From: Yponomeuta sedellus
Lineage: Eukaryota > Arthropoda > Insecta > Lepidoptera > Yponomeutidae
Reading direction: 5' to 3'
DNA: 64,000 bases
NCBI GenBank assembly: GCA_934045075.1
Contig: OW203738.1
Span: 7,610,868-7,674,867, forward strand
The position numbers and the translations under genes are program-made. Under the pieces are notes generated by a model that was not told where the DNA came from, did not search any database, and saw only the letters and a program-made list of their open reading frames with translations. Positions 62,640 to 64,000 of the stretch are shown piece by piece; the first letter of the stretch is position 1, and each line of letters starts with the position of its first letter.

Positions 62640-62960
62640 AAGCCGGTACTTCCGGGTGTTGTGCCGAAGTGGCTCAAACCCGCGAAGATGAGCAGAGCCA
62701 TAATCTGGCGAATGCGAGAGGTCACCGCGGTTTGGGGGCCGGCGGCGGTTGCAGTGGGCGCGCTACCCGGATCTTGCCGCCCCGCGATCCCCTTCACTGG
62801 GCCGTGCGTGGCGCGCGCCAGCCTCAACTCTCGAGCCGAGTAGTCTCCGCGCGACGCACGACGCGCCAACACACGCGCTCACAATGATACCTGCCCCGCG
62901 AACACGCATTTACTATGTACGCAACTGACAATACACAGGTGAGCGCGAGTTTCGAAACAA
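62640..62960. promoter_or_regulatory. GC/CpG-rich promoter-like patch with candidate first exons
   Basis: A sharp GC-rich island in AT-rich DNA, dense in CpG (GCGCGCGCC, CCGGCGGCGG, GACGCACGACGCGCC). On plus, ACACAG|GTGAGCG at 62938 is a good donor for a non-coding first exon. On minus, ATG 62701 opens MALLIFAGLSHFGTTPGSTG, a short signal-peptide-like start, with a donor-like AACG|GTGTAA at 62626. This looks like a host promoter, direction uncertain. Confidence 0.42.
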
Positions 62961-64000
62961 TACGGGGTGCGCGAGGTGACGAACGGTCACGGATGTCTAC
63001 GGAGGAGGTAAATTGTGATTTTGGAAAACCGTATTTTTCGTTGGTTTGGCTCGCGATTCGTTCGATATAAGTTGGAGCGATCCCGGAAGTGGAGCCGGTT
63101 CGCTGTTGTGAAAACTGTTGGAAGTCGTGCTTGTGTTGTTAATTGAGACTGTGTTTATATTACTGTCGTCGCTTCTTTTAACTCGTCATCTAGGTTTATT
63201 TAGGTTTAGACTAATCTGCAGAGGCTATAATCTGGCCAATACATTACTGATAAATTGGTAATGAAATTTCATCGGCGCAGTCTGCGTGTGAAACGGAAAA
63301 GAGTTTTCGGGTGTTGTTTTTGTTGTCTTGTGAAAGTGCCTATATAGCAATCATTAATGTGTAAAATGTCTTCATTTGTCGCGTGCCACAGTTCTCGTGG
63401 AGGCTCCTCAGTATTACATACATCTCTCTGATTATACGATATAATTACGGACTTTCACTCGGCTACTGAGCCGTGATTTATGTTTGACAACATCTTCTGT
63501 TCTGCTTTGATTACACCCATTACCTTTACCTTTCTGTATAGTGAGTCGGCACATGCTCTTCATGAGCCGAATCATAGTACAGAAAGTTTGCTTTATGTCT
63601 AATCATCTGATTTTGAAATATATGCAACATTTTTAAGTCTATTTTGTTGGTCATTGGTATGGCCAAATCGTATCCGTATTTAATATATATATTGGATCGG
63701 AAATATCTACCTACTGATTTAAATGCAAAAATGAACAGTAGGTCAGTAGCGTCTTCTTTCACATCCTCGAGCAAATGGGATGTATTCATAGTTTTGCTTA
63801 TGAAACACTGATTTCATTTGGATCTTATTGTAATCTCATCCGCTTTGTGGTGATAATCGGTTCATTATCAACTGTAATTAAAATCCAAATCCCAACAATT
63901 TACATAGTCTACTATTTGGCATTATGACGAGAGCATTCGGTAGGTGGTATTATACACAGGTCGGATGAAGTATGACGGTATTAGTAGAACCACAACTTTA
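62961..64000. other. No supported gene
   Basis: Mixed-composition sequence, possibly the first intron or 5' UTR of a gene started at the GC-rich patch. The minus frame 63526-63789 (87 codons) shows no motif I can name and no clear splice sites. Confidence 0.5.

Noticed and set aside
63526..63789. 87-codon minus-strand frame
   Set aside because: No recognisable domain or splice context; kept only as an unassigned note.

Overview
The window is AT-rich, intron-bearing eukaryotic DNA made almost entirely of transposable elements. It is probably from a moth or butterfly. I infer this from the mix of elements: a short Helitron ending in CTAGT, several tRNA-headed SINE families, RTE-like and CR1/L2-like LINEs with short tandem tails, DUF4817-type mariner relatives, and many MITEs. 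Nothing bacterial (operons, RBSs, rRNA, CRISPR) was seen. Family names rest on motif recognition, not on searches.

Layout. 1-1972: apparently intact Tc1/mariner-like transposon. 4150-6655: LINE 3' end running into a ~1.8 kb pure TCCA array. 6.6-8.9 kb: tRNA-like element, foldback element split by a SINE, and a dispersed repeat. 8964-14577: Harbinger-like element (TAA target duplication) holding a THAP-domain foldback transposon, itself split by an RTE LINE. 14.6-17 kb: nested MITEs and a hAT-like element with an 8-bp duplication. 17.2-18.5 kb and 33.9-39.7 kb: two copies of a three-exon gene-like module of unknown function; the second has a full-length two-ORF LINE in its last intron. 18.5-22.4 kb: dispersed repeats and MITEs, one with 16-bp-periodic terminal repeats. 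22.5-24.3 kb and 41.6-43.7 kb: a duplicated block with an open exon resembling the N-terminus of BEN-type proteins. 26-30 kb: a paralogue of the 14.6-17 kb segment, carrying a Helitron, a mariner palindrome and a three-level nest with a P-like THAP element.

45340-57400 is one element with an 8-bp target duplication (TTTTGCGC) that has taken in a copia retrotransposon (45474-50096, LTRs differing by one 8-bp indel, TCGGT duplication) and a structurally complete DIRS retrotransposon (50573-56277). 57.4-64 kb is less TE-dense: a TTAA-flanked MITE, possible first exons of host genes, a ~1 kb inverted-repeat array of tRNA-like elements, and a GC-rich promoter-like patch.

Most coding capacity therefore belongs to mobile elements. 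The mariner-like transposase, both LINE ORFs and the DIRS gag and recombinase are open. The copia pol, DIRS RT/RNase H, RTE, mariner and THAP genes are broken. Host coding candidates are the two three-exon modules, the paired BEN-like exons, and exons near 58.3, 62.3 and 62.7 kb, all of low to moderate confidence.
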